A stretch of DNA of 64,000 bases from Bradyrhizobium sp. 200 (GCF_023100945.1 NZ_CP064689.1:8228001-8292000); one strand, 5' to 3'. Shown: positions 35,598 through 44,843, counted from the stretch's first letter. A program made the numbers and translations. Notes: a model not told the origin generated them from the sequence alone.

Positions 35598-35875
35598 TTT
35601 GCAAGCGCTGCAAACGTATCGCGATACTCGTGCATGACCTGGCGGGCGATTTCCATGGTCCGCGCGTGCTTCGGGTTAAATGGCGAAAGCCTCAGGCTGC
35701 CATCCGGCTGTTCGACCGGATAGAACTTGTCCCCTTCCTTGAGATTGAGCCGGGCAAGAAGCTCTTTCGGCAGGATCACACCAACCGAATTGCCGATCTT
35801 CCGAATTTGAAGGGCGGTATCCTCAAGCTTGTATTCGCGAGAGGCTTCCTCCATGCCGCGAGGGGCTTTGGTCAT
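35594..35875 (-). CDS. AbrB/MazE-type antitoxin paired with Doc
   Basis: 93 residues. The swapped-hairpin AbrB domain spans about residues 18-60: LQIRKIGNSVGVILPKELLA, then RLNLKEGDKFYPVEQPDGSL. The C-terminal tail (KHARTMEIARQVMHEYRDTF) should wrap the toxin. I chose the ATG at 35875; a TTG at 35926 would run through the operator. It is an AbrB-type partner instead of the classical Phd. Confidence 0.88.
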   Translation of the reverse strand: MTKAPRGMEEASREYKLEDTALQIRKIGNSVGVILPKELLARLNLKEGDKFYPVEQPDGSLRLSPFNPKHARTMEIARQVMHEYRDTFAALAK

Positions 35876-35887
35876 GACGCAGGCTCC

Positions 35888-35906
35888 GTTATACAATCTG
35901 TATAAC
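35888..35906 (-). promoter_or_regulatory. palindromic operator upstream of the AbrB-Doc pair
   Basis: GTTATACA-ATC-TGTATAAC, perfect 8-base arms around 3 bases, 13 bases from the antitoxin ATG. It overlaps TATAAC/TATACA -10-like sequence. Autorepression by the antitoxin or the complex is inferred. Confidence 0.7.
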
Positions 35907-35964
35907 ACGTTTTGCGGCACGTTCAACAGATGTTTTACGCCCGCCGGTGACCGGCGGTTACGCC

Positions 35965-36552
35965 CTATCCGACCACGAAGTCGAATCGCCCGGCCAGCAA
36001 TCCCTCGTTCTTGGCGGTGCGCACCAGCAACTCCTTACGGAAGAGGCCGTCGGCGCGGTTTTTCGACTCGCCGGGGAAATAGAGCTGGGTGGTCAGCACG
36101 CTGCCGTCGCGCGGCTGCACCTTCACGTGGATATGGCGCGTGCGGCCGGGATAAAGGCCAGGCACGATGCTGCGCAATCGATAGCGCCCTTCCGCATCGG
36201 TGAACTGATGGCCGCGCAGGCGGAAACCGGAATTGTCATACCGGCCCTTGTCGTCGGCCTGCCAGAAATCCAGCAAGGCACCAGCGATCGGTTTGCAGGC
36301 GCGGGTAAGTACGAAGCCGACCAGTTCGATCGGCTGCCCTGCCATGCCTGCTTCCAGCAGCTCGACCCGTTCAGGCGACGACGGCTTGAAATACGGACCT
36401 TCGGTTTGCCGCAATGTCACTTCGTCGCCGTCCTGGCATGCGGGCGTCGGGGCAAGCGGGGCCTGAGCAACGCTGCTGTCAATCGCAAACAGTGAACCGG
36501 CCGCGAAGACTCCCGCTCCAAGTACGACGCGCCGCGTCGGGGTGTCGATCAT
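35965..36552 (-). CDS. intradiol ring-cleavage dioxygenase-like protein, exported
   Basis: 195 residues. A Tat-type signal opens it (TPTRRVVLGAGVFAAGSLFA). The dioxygenase core keeps the iron-binding tyrosines and histidines: Y in GRYDNSGFRLRGH and Y-H-H in GLYPGRTRHIHVKVQPRDG. Intradiol enzymes open catechol-type rings between the two hydroxyls. The export signal and small size mark a periplasmic subgroup of unknown substrate. The ATG at 36552 has GGAGGGGAG upstream. Confidence 0.86.
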   Translation of the reverse strand: MIDTPTRRVVLGAGVFAAGSLFAIDSSVAQAPLAPTPACQDGDEVTLRQTEGPYFKPSSPERVELLEAGMAGQPIELVGFVLTRACKPIAGALLDFWQADDKGRYDNSGFRLRGHQFTDAEGRYRLRSIVPGLYPGRTRHIHVKVQPRDGSVLTTQLYFPGESKNRADGLFRKELLVRTAKNEGLLAGRFDFVVG

Positions 36553-36656
36553 GAGGCACTCCCCTCCTATCGTCACCGTGATCATGGAGAGCGACGACGG
36601 CTGAAATTGTGGCCGCGCCTATCACAAATCCGTTTCGTGGCCCGCGGGCATCCCCG

Positions 36657-38501
36657 TCAGCCCATCTCTTCCAGCTCGTCGATCATGCCTGCAATGACCG
36701 ACAGCCCGCCGTCCCAGAATTTGGGATCCTTGGCATCGAGCCCGAACGGCTTGAGCAGTTCGGAATAATGCTTGGTGCCGCCGGCCGCGAGCATGGCGAG
36801 ATAACGCTCGGCAAAGCCTTCGGAGGCGTTCTCATAGACCGCGTAGAGCGAATTCACCAGGCAGTCGCCGAACGCATAGGCGTAAACGTAGAACGGCGAA
36901 TGGATGAAGTGCGGAATGTACATCCAGAAATTCTCATAGCCCGGCCGGATATCAATGGCCGGGCCAAGGCTTTCGCCCTGCACGCTGAGCCAGATCTGGC
37001 CGATACGCTCCGCCGTCAATTCACCGTTCTTGCGTTCGGTATGAATGGCGCGCTCGAACGAATAGAACGCGATCTGCCGCACCACGGTGTTGATCATGTC
37101 CTCGACCTTGCCGGCGAGCAGCGCCTGGCGCTGCCTGGCATTTTTGGTCTGCGACAATAGCCGCTTGAAGGTCAGCATTTCGCCGAACACGCTCGCGGTC
37201 TCCGCCAGCGTCAGCGGCGTCGGCGCCATCAGCGCTCCATTTTTGGCCGCCAGCACCTGGTGCACGCCATGACCAAGCTCATGCGCCAGCGTCATCACGT
37301 CGCGCGGCTTGCCCTGGTAGTTCATCAGCACATAGGGATGCGCCGACGGCGTGGTCGGGTGCGAGAACGCGCCCGGCGCCTTGCCCGGCCGTACCGGCGC
37401 ATCGATCCAGCGATCGGTGAAAAACCGTTCGGCGATCGCGGCCATCTCGGCGGAGAAGCCGCGATAGGCCGTCAACACCATCTTCTGCGCCTCGGGCCAG
37501 GCGATCGTGCCGGCCGCCGCAAACGGCAGCGGCGCATTGCGGTCCCAGTGCGCGAGCTTCTTCTTTCTGAACCAGCCGGCCTTCAGCGTGTAATAGCGGT
37601 GCGACAGCCGCGGATAGGCCGCACGAACCGAGCCGACCAGGGCATCGACAACCTCGCGCTCGACGCGATTATTGAGATGCCGGGAATCCGCAACATCCCG
37701 GAAACCGCGCCAGCGATCGGAAATCTCCTTGTCCTTGGCGAGCGTGTTGGTGATGAGCGCAAAGGTCCGCTCATTGTCCTTGAAGGTCTTTGCCAGCGCT
37801 TGCCCGGCAGCTTTGCGCTTTTCCGGCGCGCGGTCCTGCAGCAGGCTGAGCGTCGGCTCGATCGCGAGTTCCTTGGCCCCGACCTTGAAGCGCAGGCCGG
37901 AAATGGTCTGGTCGAACAGCCGGTTCCAGGCGGCATAGCCGCTTTGGGATTTCTCGTGAAACAACTGCTCGACGCGATCTTCGAGCTGATACGGCTTGTC
38001 CTTGCGCAGATCCTCGATCCACGGCCGGTAATAAGCGAGCTCGGGCGTCTGCATCGCGCGTTCGATCACGGCATCGTCGATGCGGTTGAGCTCGAGCGCG
38101 AAGAACAACAGATGCAGCGAGGCCGCCGTCAGCCGCTCGGAAACGTCGCCATAGAATTTGGAGATCACGGGATCGACGCTGTCGCCGGCATGAACGAGGC
38201 CGGCATAGGAGCCGAGCCGGCCGGCGAGATCGTCGATCGCCTCGTAACGCCTGACCGCCTCGGCGAGCCACAGGCCGCCATCGTCGCGGGCAACGCCTTC
38301 CGCCAACTTGGCCTTGTATTCCGTTTCAAACGCGGCGCAGTCGGCATCCATCTTTTGCAGGTCGCGCGCGATTTCGGGCGCCTCGATACCGGAATAAAGA
38401 TCGGCCAGATTCCATTCCGGCAGCCTGCCGGTTTTGGATTTGGCTGCGGGTGCGGCCTTGCGGGTCTTGCGAGCCCGGGATGTCGCAGATTTTGCGCTCA
38501 T
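36657..38501 (-). CDS. pepF: oligoendopeptidase F, M3 family
   Basis: 614 residues. The zinc site HELGHGVHQ is at about residue 404, with the third ligand in LAETASVFGEML some 25 residues later. The start has a basic linker (RARKTRKAAPAAK) before the catalytic region. The enzyme cuts short oligopeptides in the cytoplasm. The downstream gene is the dioxygenase, too far (104 bases) to call co-transcription. Confidence 0.94.
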   Translation of the reverse strand: MSAKSATSRARKTRKAAPAAKSKTGRLPEWNLADLYSGIEAPEIARDLQKMDADCAAFETEYKAKLAEGVARDDGGLWLAEAVRRYEAIDDLAGRLGSYAGLVHAGDSVDPVISKFYGDVSERLTAASLHLLFFALELNRIDDAVIERAMQTPELAYYRPWIEDLRKDKPYQLEDRVEQLFHEKSQSGYAAWNRLFDQTISGLRFKVGAKELAIEPTLSLLQDRAPEKRKAAGQALAKTFKDNERTFALITNTLAKDKEISDRWRGFRDVADSRHLNNRVEREVVDALVGSVRAAYPRLSHRYYTLKAGWFRKKKLAHWDRNAPLPFAAAGTIAWPEAQKMVLTAYRGFSAEMAAIAERFFTDRWIDAPVRPGKAPGAFSHPTTPSAHPYVLMNYQGKPRDVMTLAHELGHGVHQVLAAKNGALMAPTPLTLAETASVFGEMLTFKRLLSQTKNARQRQALLAGKVEDMINTVVRQIAFYSFERAIHTERKNGELTAERIGQIWLSVQGESLGPAIDIRPGYENFWMYIPHFIHSPFYVYAYAFGDCLVNSLYAVYENASEGFAERYLAMLAAGGTKHYSELLKPFGLDAKDPKFWDGGLSVIAGMIDELEEMG

Positions 38502-38546
38502 GACAATTTCAAAATTGGCTTGGTGATGAGGAAATCGGCTTGGCGA

Positions 38547-38990
38547 TCACGCGAAAGCCACAAGCTGCGGGACGAGCTGGACGAACAGTTCTTCACCTTC
38601 GACAAGCCACGGCTCGGCCTTTTCGTGGATCGCACTGCGAATCGCACACCACAACGTGATCGCACGCACCATGAGCCAGGACGTCGACGGGACCGCGGCC
38701 TTGGCATGCAGCGCCACGAGATCGAGGTTCCGATGCTCGAACAGCAGCCGGCCAAATCCGTCTTCCAGGATATAGCGGCTCCCGACTCGGGAAACGCACA
38801 ATTCGCAGGCCTGATCCGGCAGGGGGCTCAGCAGATAAAACTGGACGTCGCCCTTTTCCGTCGTGCCGGTTTCCCATTCGCGGCCGGTCCCCGGCGCCGT
38901 CACGGCGCTCAGCGCCGCCAGGATGGTGCTCAGTTCCCTTTCGCTCCACTCGCCGGTGTTCTGTTTGCGCTCGAACGCAACGACGCTCAT
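38547..38990 (-). CDS. uncharacterised protein coupled to an XRE regulator
   Basis: 147 residues: MSVVAFERKQNTGEWSERE, LSTILAALSAVTAPGTGREW, GDVQFYLLSPLPDQACELCV, YILEDGFGRLLFEHRNLDL, and WLMVRAITLWCAIRSAIHEK. I recognise no named domain. The ATG overlaps the stop of the XRE gene by ATGA. The pairing looks like a regulator with its effector, but no toxin motif is visible. Confidence 0.7.
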   Translation of the reverse strand: MSVVAFERKQNTGEWSERELSTILAALSAVTAPGTGREWETGTTEKGDVQFYLLSPLPDQACELCVSRVGSRYILEDGFGRLLFEHRNLDLVALHAKAAVPSTSWLMVRAITLWCAIRSAIHEKAEPWLVEGEELFVQLVPQLVAFA

Positions 38991-39319
38991 TTGCTTTCCG
39001 CTCCGAACAACAGCCGGTGCAATTCCGGCTCGTAATACATTAACAGATGCCTAGCGAAGGCCGCCTGTTCAAGACCCAATTCCCGTGCCCATGCTCCCAT
39101 GATTTCAGTTGGAACACGACTAAAACCGTTCTCGACCTGTGAAATGAAAGTGTAATATTTCAGGCCAAGGCGTGCAGCGAGATCAGCCTGCGACAATTCG
39201 GCATCCGCCCTGCGCTGCTTGAGCCAATCCCCAGCCAGTTTCCGCAACTGCTTGGCTTCCGGCACAGCCTTGCCGGCAAGGCGTTCAGCGAAAACGTCTT
39301 GATGTTTCACTCGTTTCAT
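38987..39319 (-). CDS. XRE-family helix-turn-helix regulator
   Basis: 110 residues. The helix-turn-helix is at about residues 40-75: AELSQADLAARLGLKYYTFI, then SQVENGFSRVPTEIMGAWAR. The flanking parts are helical and may dimerise. It begins a two-gene unit with the unknown protein at 38547 (4-base overlap). 78 bases separate it from the divergent membrane-protein gene at 39398, where both promoters must lie. Confidence 0.85.
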   Translation of the reverse strand: MKRVKHQDVFAERLAGKAVPEAKQLRKLAGDWLKQRRADAELSQADLAARLGLKYYTFISQVENGFSRVPTEIMGAWARELGLEQAAFARHLLMYYEPELHRLLFGAESK

Positions 39320-39397
39320 GATTACTAAACTATCTGGAATGAATGCCTGAGTAAGTGTTGTTCCCTACCACAATCTCAGCTCGCGAATAAGAATCAT

Positions 39398-39739
39398 ATG
39401 GCTTTCTTGGACCGCAGTCAGATTGTCGATTCGAGCGCCCGGCCCCCATCGGCTCGCGGCAAGGAGTTGTTCGTCGGCATCCTGCTCGTGGCGCTGATTG
39501 CGACCGTGGGAATCCGAAATGTGGTGCCGGCAGACGCCTTGGCGCCCGCCATCGTCACCCTGCTTTTTGGCGTTGCCGCACTGACCGCCGGCTTCGCGCT
39601 GCTGTGCCGGCGCGACCGATTCCGCGTCATGTGGTTCGACCTCGCCGGAGGCCTGACGTTCATCGGCGTTGTCATCTCCGTTCTGATCGAGCCGGACCAG
39701 ATGATCAGGCTCCTCACCCTCTCGGATCAACCTGAGTAA
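39398..39739 (+). CDS. small integral membrane protein, unknown function
   Basis: 113 residues with three membrane helices (LFVGILLVALIATVGI; ALAPAIVTLLFGVAALTAGF; WFDLAGGLTFIGVVISVLI). No catalytic motif or family is recognised. The start ATG has AATCAT upstream and no strong ribosome-binding site. Confidence 0.6.
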   Translation: MAFLDRSQIVDSSARPPSARGKELFVGILLVALIATVGIRNVVPADALAPAIVTLLFGVAALTAGFALLCRRDRFRVMWFDLAGGLTFIGVVISVLIEPDQMIRLLTLSDQPE

Positions 39740-39823
39740 CGGGAAAGCATTTCCGCAGTCTGACTGCGCACCTTTCTACGCACGTCCAAGCCCGGGCCCC
39801 TCTGGCAGTTCAAGCGAACTGCG

Positions 39824-40501
39824 ATGTCGGATTGGACCTTCAACGGAGTGGCCCGCATGCTGGAACTAATCTCCTCACAATCCCTGACAGCGTTTTTCCA
39901 GGTCGTGATGATCGACCTGGTGCTCGCCGGCGATAATGCAATCGTCATCGGGCTTGCAGCCGCCGGGCTGCCCGAGGGGCAGCGCAAGAAGGCGATTCTG
40001 ATCGGCATAGCGGCCGCAACGCTCCTGCGCATCGGGTTCGCCTCTATCACGGTTCAGTTGTTGCAAATTATTGGACTCCTGCTCGCCGGCGGCGTTCTGC
40101 TGCTTTGGGTGTGCTGGAAGATGTGGCGCGAACTGCGTACGTCGCATCATCACGAACCGAAAATGCAGAGTCTCTCGGCCGCAAGCGCGATGGACGCGTC
40201 AGCCGCTGCGCGTCATCAAAAGACGCTTGGCCAGGCCGTGTGGCAGATCACGATCGCCGACGTTTCGATGTCACTGGACAACGTACTCGCCGTCGCCGGC
40301 GCGGCGCGCGAGCATCCGATGATTCTGATTTTCGGCCTGGCGCTTTCCATCGCGCTGATGGGCCTCGCCGCCAACTTCATCGCGCGCCTCCTGGAAAAGC
40401 AGCGCTGGATCGCCTATGTCGGCCTCGCCATCATCCTCTATGTGGCCCTGGACATGTGCTATCGCGGCGCCATGGAGGTGTGGCCACACCTCAACGTCTA
40501 G
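39824..40501 (+). CDS. TerC/YjbE-family membrane protein
   Basis: 225 residues with about seven helices. Both TerC signature halves with acidic residues are present: VVMIDLVLAGDNAIVIGLAA and ITIADVSMSLDNVLAVAGAA. Family members export Mn2+ or help metallate secreted proteins. An ATG at 39857 (MLELISSQSL) is an alternative, shorter start. The stop lies in an exact 13-base tandem duplication. No yybP-ykoY-type leader was recognised upstream. Confidence 0.88.
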   Translation: MSDWTFNGVARMLELISSQSLTAFFQVVMIDLVLAGDNAIVIGLAAAGLPEGQRKKAILIGIAAATLLRIGFASITVQLLQIIGLLLAGGVLLLWVCWKMWRELRTSHHHEPKMQSLSAASAMDASAAARHQKTLGQAVWQITIADVSMSLDNVLAVAGAAREHPMILIFGLALSIALMGLAANFIARLLEKQRWIAYVGLAIILYVALDMCYRGAMEVWPHLNV

Positions 40502-40615
40502 CCGCAACGTCTAGCCGCTTCTCAACAACGCCGTTTTCAACGATTAAGCGTGCGTTAATCGGCATCGGCGAAAGTGCCCCGATTCGATACAATCCAGTAG
40601 CGTCCGGGGAAAACC

Positions 40616-42115
40616 ATGGCTGCCACCATTTTGATTGCCGATGACGACGCCGTTCAGCGCCGTTTGGTTGAAAACATGGTGCAAAAGTGCGGCTATGAGC
40701 CCCTCGTCGTCGATAGCGGCGATGCCGCCATGGCCCTGCTCACCGCGCCGGATGCGCAGGCGATCGACGCGGTCGTGCTCGATCTCGTGATGCCCGGCCT
40801 CGACGGGCTCGGCGTACTTTCAAAAATGCGTGAAGCAGGCCTGAGCATCCCCGTCATCGTGCAGACCGCCCATGGTGGTATCGACAATGTGGTTTCGGCA
40901 ATGCGCGCCGGCGCGCAGGATTTCGTGGTCAAGCCGGCCAGCTTCGAACGGCTGCAGGTGTCGCTGCGCAACGCGCTCAACACCTCAGCGCTCAAGGGCG
41001 AGCTGCAGCGCATCCGCCACAGCCGCGAAGGCCGTCTCACATTCGCCGACATCATCACCCGCAGCGAAACCATGGCAGCCGTGCTGCGCACCGCGCAGAA
41101 GGCGGCCACTTCGAGCATTCCGGTGCTGATCGAGGGCGAGTCCGGCGTCGGCAAGGAATTGTTCGCCCGCGCCATCCATGGCTCCAGCGAGCGCAAGTCC
41201 AAACCCTTCGTCGCGGTCAATTGCGGCGCCATCCCTGACAATCTCGTGGAATCGATCCTGTTCGGTCACGAGAAGGGCGCCTTCACCGGCGCCACCGAAC
41301 GCCATATGGGCAAATTCGTCGAAGCTTCCGGCGGCACGCTGTTTCTCGACGAGGTCGGCGAGTTGCCGCTGGCTGCGCAGGTAAAGCTTTTGCGCGCGCT
41401 GCAGGAAGGCACCGTCGAGGCGGTCGGCGGCCGCAAGCCGGTAAAGGTCGACGTCCGCATCATTTCCGCGACCAATCGCAAGCTGCTCGACCTCGTGAAG
41501 AGCGGTGCGTTCCGCGAGGACCTGTTCTACCGGCTGCACGTGCTGCCGCTGACGATCCCGCCTCTGCGGTTGCGGCGCGAAGACATCCCGCATTTGCTGC
41601 GGCATTTCCTGGCGCGCTTTGCCGCCGAGGAAAACCGCACCATCACCGGCATCAGCGGAGAGGCCGTGGCCCATCTCGCGCAGCTCGATTGGCCCGGCAA
41701 CATCCGTCAGCTCGAGAACACGGTCTATCGCGCCGTCGTCATGAGCGAGAGCGACCAGCTCGGCCTGTCAGACTTCCCGCAAACCGTCGGCCACGCCCTG
41801 CCGGACGGCCAGCTCCCGCACAGCGAACCGCTGGTCATCGCGCCATCGACGGCGCCCGCCATGGTTTCGGGCAGTGACATACCGATCGCCCCGCTCAGCA
41901 CTGCCGGCAGCCTTTCGATGCTGACCGCCACCGGCGAGGTGCGGCCGCTCGACGACATGGAAAACGAGATCATCCGTTTTGCGATCTCGCATTATCGAGG
42001 ACAGATGTCGGAGGTCGCGCGCCGGCTCAAGATCGGCCGCTCCACGCTCTACCGCAAGCTCGATGAAGCTGCTGCCAACGACCCGGTCGAAGGCGGCGCA
42101 CAGGACGCCAATTGA
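40616..42115 (+). CDS. NtrC-type sigma-54-dependent response regulator
   Basis: 499 residues. The receiver domain (1-120) has the acceptor Asp at about 55 in VVLDLVMPGLDG. The AAA+ domain has Walker A GESGVGKE (about 174), GAFTGA (about 221, contact with sigma-54), and Walker B GGTLFLDEVGELP. A C-terminal Fis-type helix-turn-helix (MSEVARRLKIGRSTLYRKLD, about 462-482) binds DNA. No histidine kinase is adjacent, so it is an orphan. An extra linker of about 60 residues rich in Ser/Ala/Pro precedes the DNA-binding part. Confidence 0.93.
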   Translation: MAATILIADDDAVQRRLVENMVQKCGYEPLVVDSGDAAMALLTAPDAQAIDAVVLDLVMPGLDGLGVLSKMREAGLSIPVIVQTAHGGIDNVVSAMRAGAQDFVVKPASFERLQVSLRNALNTSALKGELQRIRHSREGRLTFADIITRSETMAAVLRTAQKAATSSIPVLIEGESGVGKELFARAIHGSSERKSKPFVAVNCGAIPDNLVESILFGHEKGAFTGATERHMGKFVEASGGTLFLDEVGELPLAAQVKLLRALQEGTVEAVGGRKPVKVDVRIISATNRKLLDLVKSGAFREDLFYRLHVLPLTIPPLRLRREDIPHLLRHFLARFAAEENRTITGISGEAVAHLAQLDWPGNIRQLENTVYRAVVMSESDQLGLSDFPQTVGHALPDGQLPHSEPLVIAPSTAPAMVSGSDIPIAPLSTAGSLSMLTATGEVRPLDDMENEIIRFAISHYRGQMSEVARRLKIGRSTLYRKLDEAAANDPVEGGAQDAN

Positions 42116-42265
42116 GACACCAATTGAGCGAACGAACGGCCGGCGGGCGATTATGGCGTCCGCGTGGCAAACATCGTGGCAAACCAACGACATCGTCGGT
42201 TCGGAAGCTTTTGAACCGTGGCTTGGCGGTGACAGACAAAGGGTGGGGAGCGTGGCAAAAACGCG

Positions 42266-42290
42266 CTACCCGAGATTCAACGGGTAGTTT
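42266..42290 (+). terminator. hairpin in the 371-base gap after the response regulator
   Basis: CTACCCG-AGATTCAA-CGGGTAG followed by TTT. It may end the regulator's transcript. The rest of the gap 42116-42486 shows no gene; GTGGCAAA recurs at about 42162 and 42176 without a clear role. Confidence 0.5.
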
Positions 42291-42486
42291 GAGGTCAGTT
42301 TGTCGTGAGTTGTCCCGCATGGCGCTGGCTGCATGAGAGGGGCATATGTATCGTCTGCGTTTGAATCGTTGCGTGCAGGCGTACGACTGAGAACCGAACA
42401 AGGCCGGCGCTTTCCCGCGCAAGCTGTGACGAACGATGCCAAACGACTGTTCCATGCCGGGGCAGTTCGCCCAAGGGGGTGTGACG

Positions 42487-44664
42487 ATGCGTGACTGTTC
42501 GACGAATCGTGCAGGATTTGACCGCGTGCTGATGGCTGTCGCGGCAACCTTCCTCACGGTGTCCGCAACCTCGGCACTGGCGGCCCAGTCGACCACGCCG
42601 CGCGCCAGCGCCGCCGAGCTAGCGATCGACGCAGCAGTTCCCCGTCCCGAACCTGCCAACGTTCCGCCTCCGACCATCGGCGACTTCAAGATCGACTCGA
42701 CCGCCTCGGTGCCTGACGCAACCAAGGCAATCGACAAGGCTACCGAAAAGCCGGCCGAGCCCAGCCCGGCCGCAAAGGCAGCCGAGCCCAAGCCTGCGGA
42801 GACCAAGCCGGCCGATGTCGTCACCGCGCCCGCGGCTACTTCGAACGACGCCGCGCCCGCTACGCCTCCGGCTGCGACAGCCACGGCGCCCGCCGCAGAA
42901 CCGGCCAAGGAGCCGGTGAGGGTTAGCACCGTCGCCCCGGCCGACCAGCCGGTTGCCGACCGCCTGCGCGATATGCTCGGCGCCAAATCGCTGCGCTATT
43001 TCGACCGCAAGAACGAGCGCGCCGCCGTCGAGAAGTTCTACTCGGCGCGTGACTACGCGCCGCAATGGACGCAAGCCGGCAAACTGACCGACAGCGGCAA
43101 GGGCGTGATCGCCCGTTTGAAGGACGCCGCCTCCGAGGGCCTCAATCCGGCCGACTATCCGGTGCCGGATTTTGCCGCCGCTTCGCCGGACCTGCTCGCC
43201 GAAGCCGAACTGAAACTGACCGCGAGCATGCTCGACTATGCGCGGCAGGCCCAGAGCGGCCGGATGCACTGGTCGCAGGTCTCTGGCGACATCCTCTATC
43301 CCGAACACCCGACCGATCCGGCCGAAGTGCTCGCCAACATCTCGACCGCCAAGGACGCTTCCGCTGCGCTCGACGGCTACAACCCGCCGCACAAGCTCTA
43401 CAGGGAACTGAAGGCCAAGCTCGCCGAGTTGCGCGGCCAGGGCGACGGACCGATGATCCACATCGCCGAGGGTCCGGCCCTGGCGTTTAAGGCCGCCACC
43501 AAGAAGCAGGGTGAAGTCGCGCCGGAAGATCCGCGCGTGCCGCAGCTCCGCGCCAAGCTCGGCGTCGCAGAGAACCCCGACGGTACGCACTACGACGCCA
43601 AGGTTGCCGCTGCCGTCCGTAAGTTCCAGGAAAGCGTCGATCTCAAGCCGAACGGCGTGCTTGACGATCGCACGGTCAAGGCCATCAACAGCCCGAAGCG
43701 CGACCGGCACATCGACACCGTCCTCGTCAATATGGAGCGGCTGCGCTGGCTGCCGCGCCAGCTCGGCGCGGCTTCGCTCGGCAATGCCTATGTCATTCTC
43801 AACGTCCCCGACTTCACGCTGAAGGTGATGCAGAACGGCGCATCGGTCTGGACCACGCGGGTGGTGACCGGAAAGCCGGGCAAACACGCCACGCCGATGC
43901 TGACGGAGACGATGAAGTTCATCACGGTCAACCCGACCTGGAACGTGCCGCCCTCGATCATCTACAACGAATACCTGCCGGCCCTGCAGCAGGATCCGAC
44001 CGTGCTGCAGCGCATGGGCCTGAGGCTCGAGCGCAACCGCGACGGCAGCATCCACATTTCGCAGCCGCCGGGCGAGGCCAATGCGCTTGGCCGTGTCCGC
44101 TTCAACTTCCCGAACAAGTTCCTGGTCTATCAGCACGACACGCCGGACAAGCACCTGTTCGCCAAGGAAGAGCGCGCGTTCAGCCATGGCTGCATGCGGG
44201 TGCAGAACCCGGATGTGTACGCAGCAACGCTGCTCAACATCACAATGCCGAACGAGCGCTACACGCCGGAAAGAATCCGCAGCATGTACGGCCGCAGCGA
44301 GATCGACCTGAAATTCCCGACGCCGATCCCGGTCAACATCACCTACCAGACCGCCTTCGTGGATGACGCCGGCAAGCTGCAGATCCGCAAGGACATCTAC
44401 GGCCGCGATGCCACGATGATCAGTTTGCTCAAGAACGGCCGCAACCGGGACCTCGAAGTCATGGTCTCCCATGCGCAGCCGAACTACTCGCGCCCGTCCG
44501 GCTCGAGCCTGCCCGCAGGCGTCAGCTTCGCCAGCGACAACAGCTTCTCCTCCGGGCCCTCGTTCTTCGAGCGCCTGTTCGGCGGCCCGTCAGTGGCGAC
44601 GCCGCCGGCCCCGATCGGCCGCCGGCCGCAGTCGCAGCAGCCGCGGGGGGTATTCACCCGTTAA
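42487..44664 (+). CDS. L,D-transpeptidase, YcbB/LdtD type
   Basis: 725 residues. Signal peptide (DRVLMAVAATFLTVSATSALA), then an Ala/Pro/Lys-rich linker to about residue 150. The N-terminal LdtD domain follows, and a peptidoglycan-binding motif (VAAAVRKFQESVDLKPNGVL, about 350-410). The YkuD catalytic domain (about 436-590) ends in FSHGCMRVQNP with the nucleophilic Cys near 567. The enzyme makes 3-3 cross-links in peptidoglycan. I use the ATG at 42487, after AAGGGGG, rather than one 51 bases upstream. The next gene encodes the matching endopeptidase type. Confidence 0.9.
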   Translation: MRDCSTNRAGFDRVLMAVAATFLTVSATSALAAQSTTPRASAAELAIDAAVPRPEPANVPPPTIGDFKIDSTASVPDATKAIDKATEKPAEPSPAAKAAEPKPAETKPADVVTAPAATSNDAAPATPPAATATAPAAEPAKEPVRVSTVAPADQPVADRLRDMLGAKSLRYFDRKNERAAVEKFYSARDYAPQWTQAGKLTDSGKGVIARLKDAASEGLNPADYPVPDFAAASPDLLAEAELKLTASMLDYARQAQSGRMHWSQVSGDILYPEHPTDPAEVLANISTAKDASAALDGYNPPHKLYRELKAKLAELRGQGDGPMIHIAEGPALAFKAATKKQGEVAPEDPRVPQLRAKLGVAENPDGTHYDAKVAAAVRKFQESVDLKPNGVLDDRTVKAINSPKRDRHIDTVLVNMERLRWLPRQLGAASLGNAYVILNVPDFTLKVMQNGASVWTTRVVTGKPGKHATPMLTETMKFITVNPTWNVPPSIIYNEYLPALQQDPTVLQRMGLRLERNRDGSIHISQPPGEANALGRVRFNFPNKFLVYQHDTPDKHLFAKEERAFSHGCMRVQNPDVYAATLLNITMPNERYTPERIRSMYGRSEIDLKFPTPIPVNITYQTAFVDDAGKLQIRKDIYGRDATMISLLKNGRNRDLEVMVSHAQPNYSRPSGSSLPAGVSFASDNSFSSGPSFFERLFGGPSVATPPAPIGRRPQSQQPRGVFTR

Positions 44665-44738
44665 TCGCGCCGCTGGCCATTCGGGGAAATTCCAGAATGA
44701 AATCAACGATCTCGCCGTCCAGGCGAGGTCGTTTACAT

Positions 44739-44843
44739 TAACCATTATCCATCTCGTATCCGGCACCGAGCACTTTTTCGCCACAGTCCGCGGGTTAGGT
44801 TAAAGCCAACTTGGGGGCGGGACGGTAAACATCGGTTAACCAT
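44739..44843 (+). promoter_or_regulatory. two TTAACCAT sites (CtrA half-site like) before the endopeptidase gene
   Basis: TTAACCAT occurs at 44739-44746 and 44836-44843, within the 200 bases upstream of the endopeptidase gene. TTAACCAT is a Caulobacter-type CtrA half-site. Full TTAA-N7-TTAA spacing is not met. Cell-cycle control is inference. Confidence 0.4.

Noticed and set aside
39740..39823. possible yybP-ykoY (manganese) riboswitch before the TerC gene
   Set aside because: The 84-base gap does not show the conserved aptamer segments, and is too short for a full aptamer plus platform.
40502..40615. sigma-54 promoter before the NtrC-type regulator
   Set aside because: No GG-N10-GC element with the TGGCAC/TTGCA pattern was seen.
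42619..44472. 617-codon minus-strand open frame
   Set aside because: Shadow of the L,D-transpeptidase gene, whose signal peptide and catalytic SHGC motif are unambiguous.
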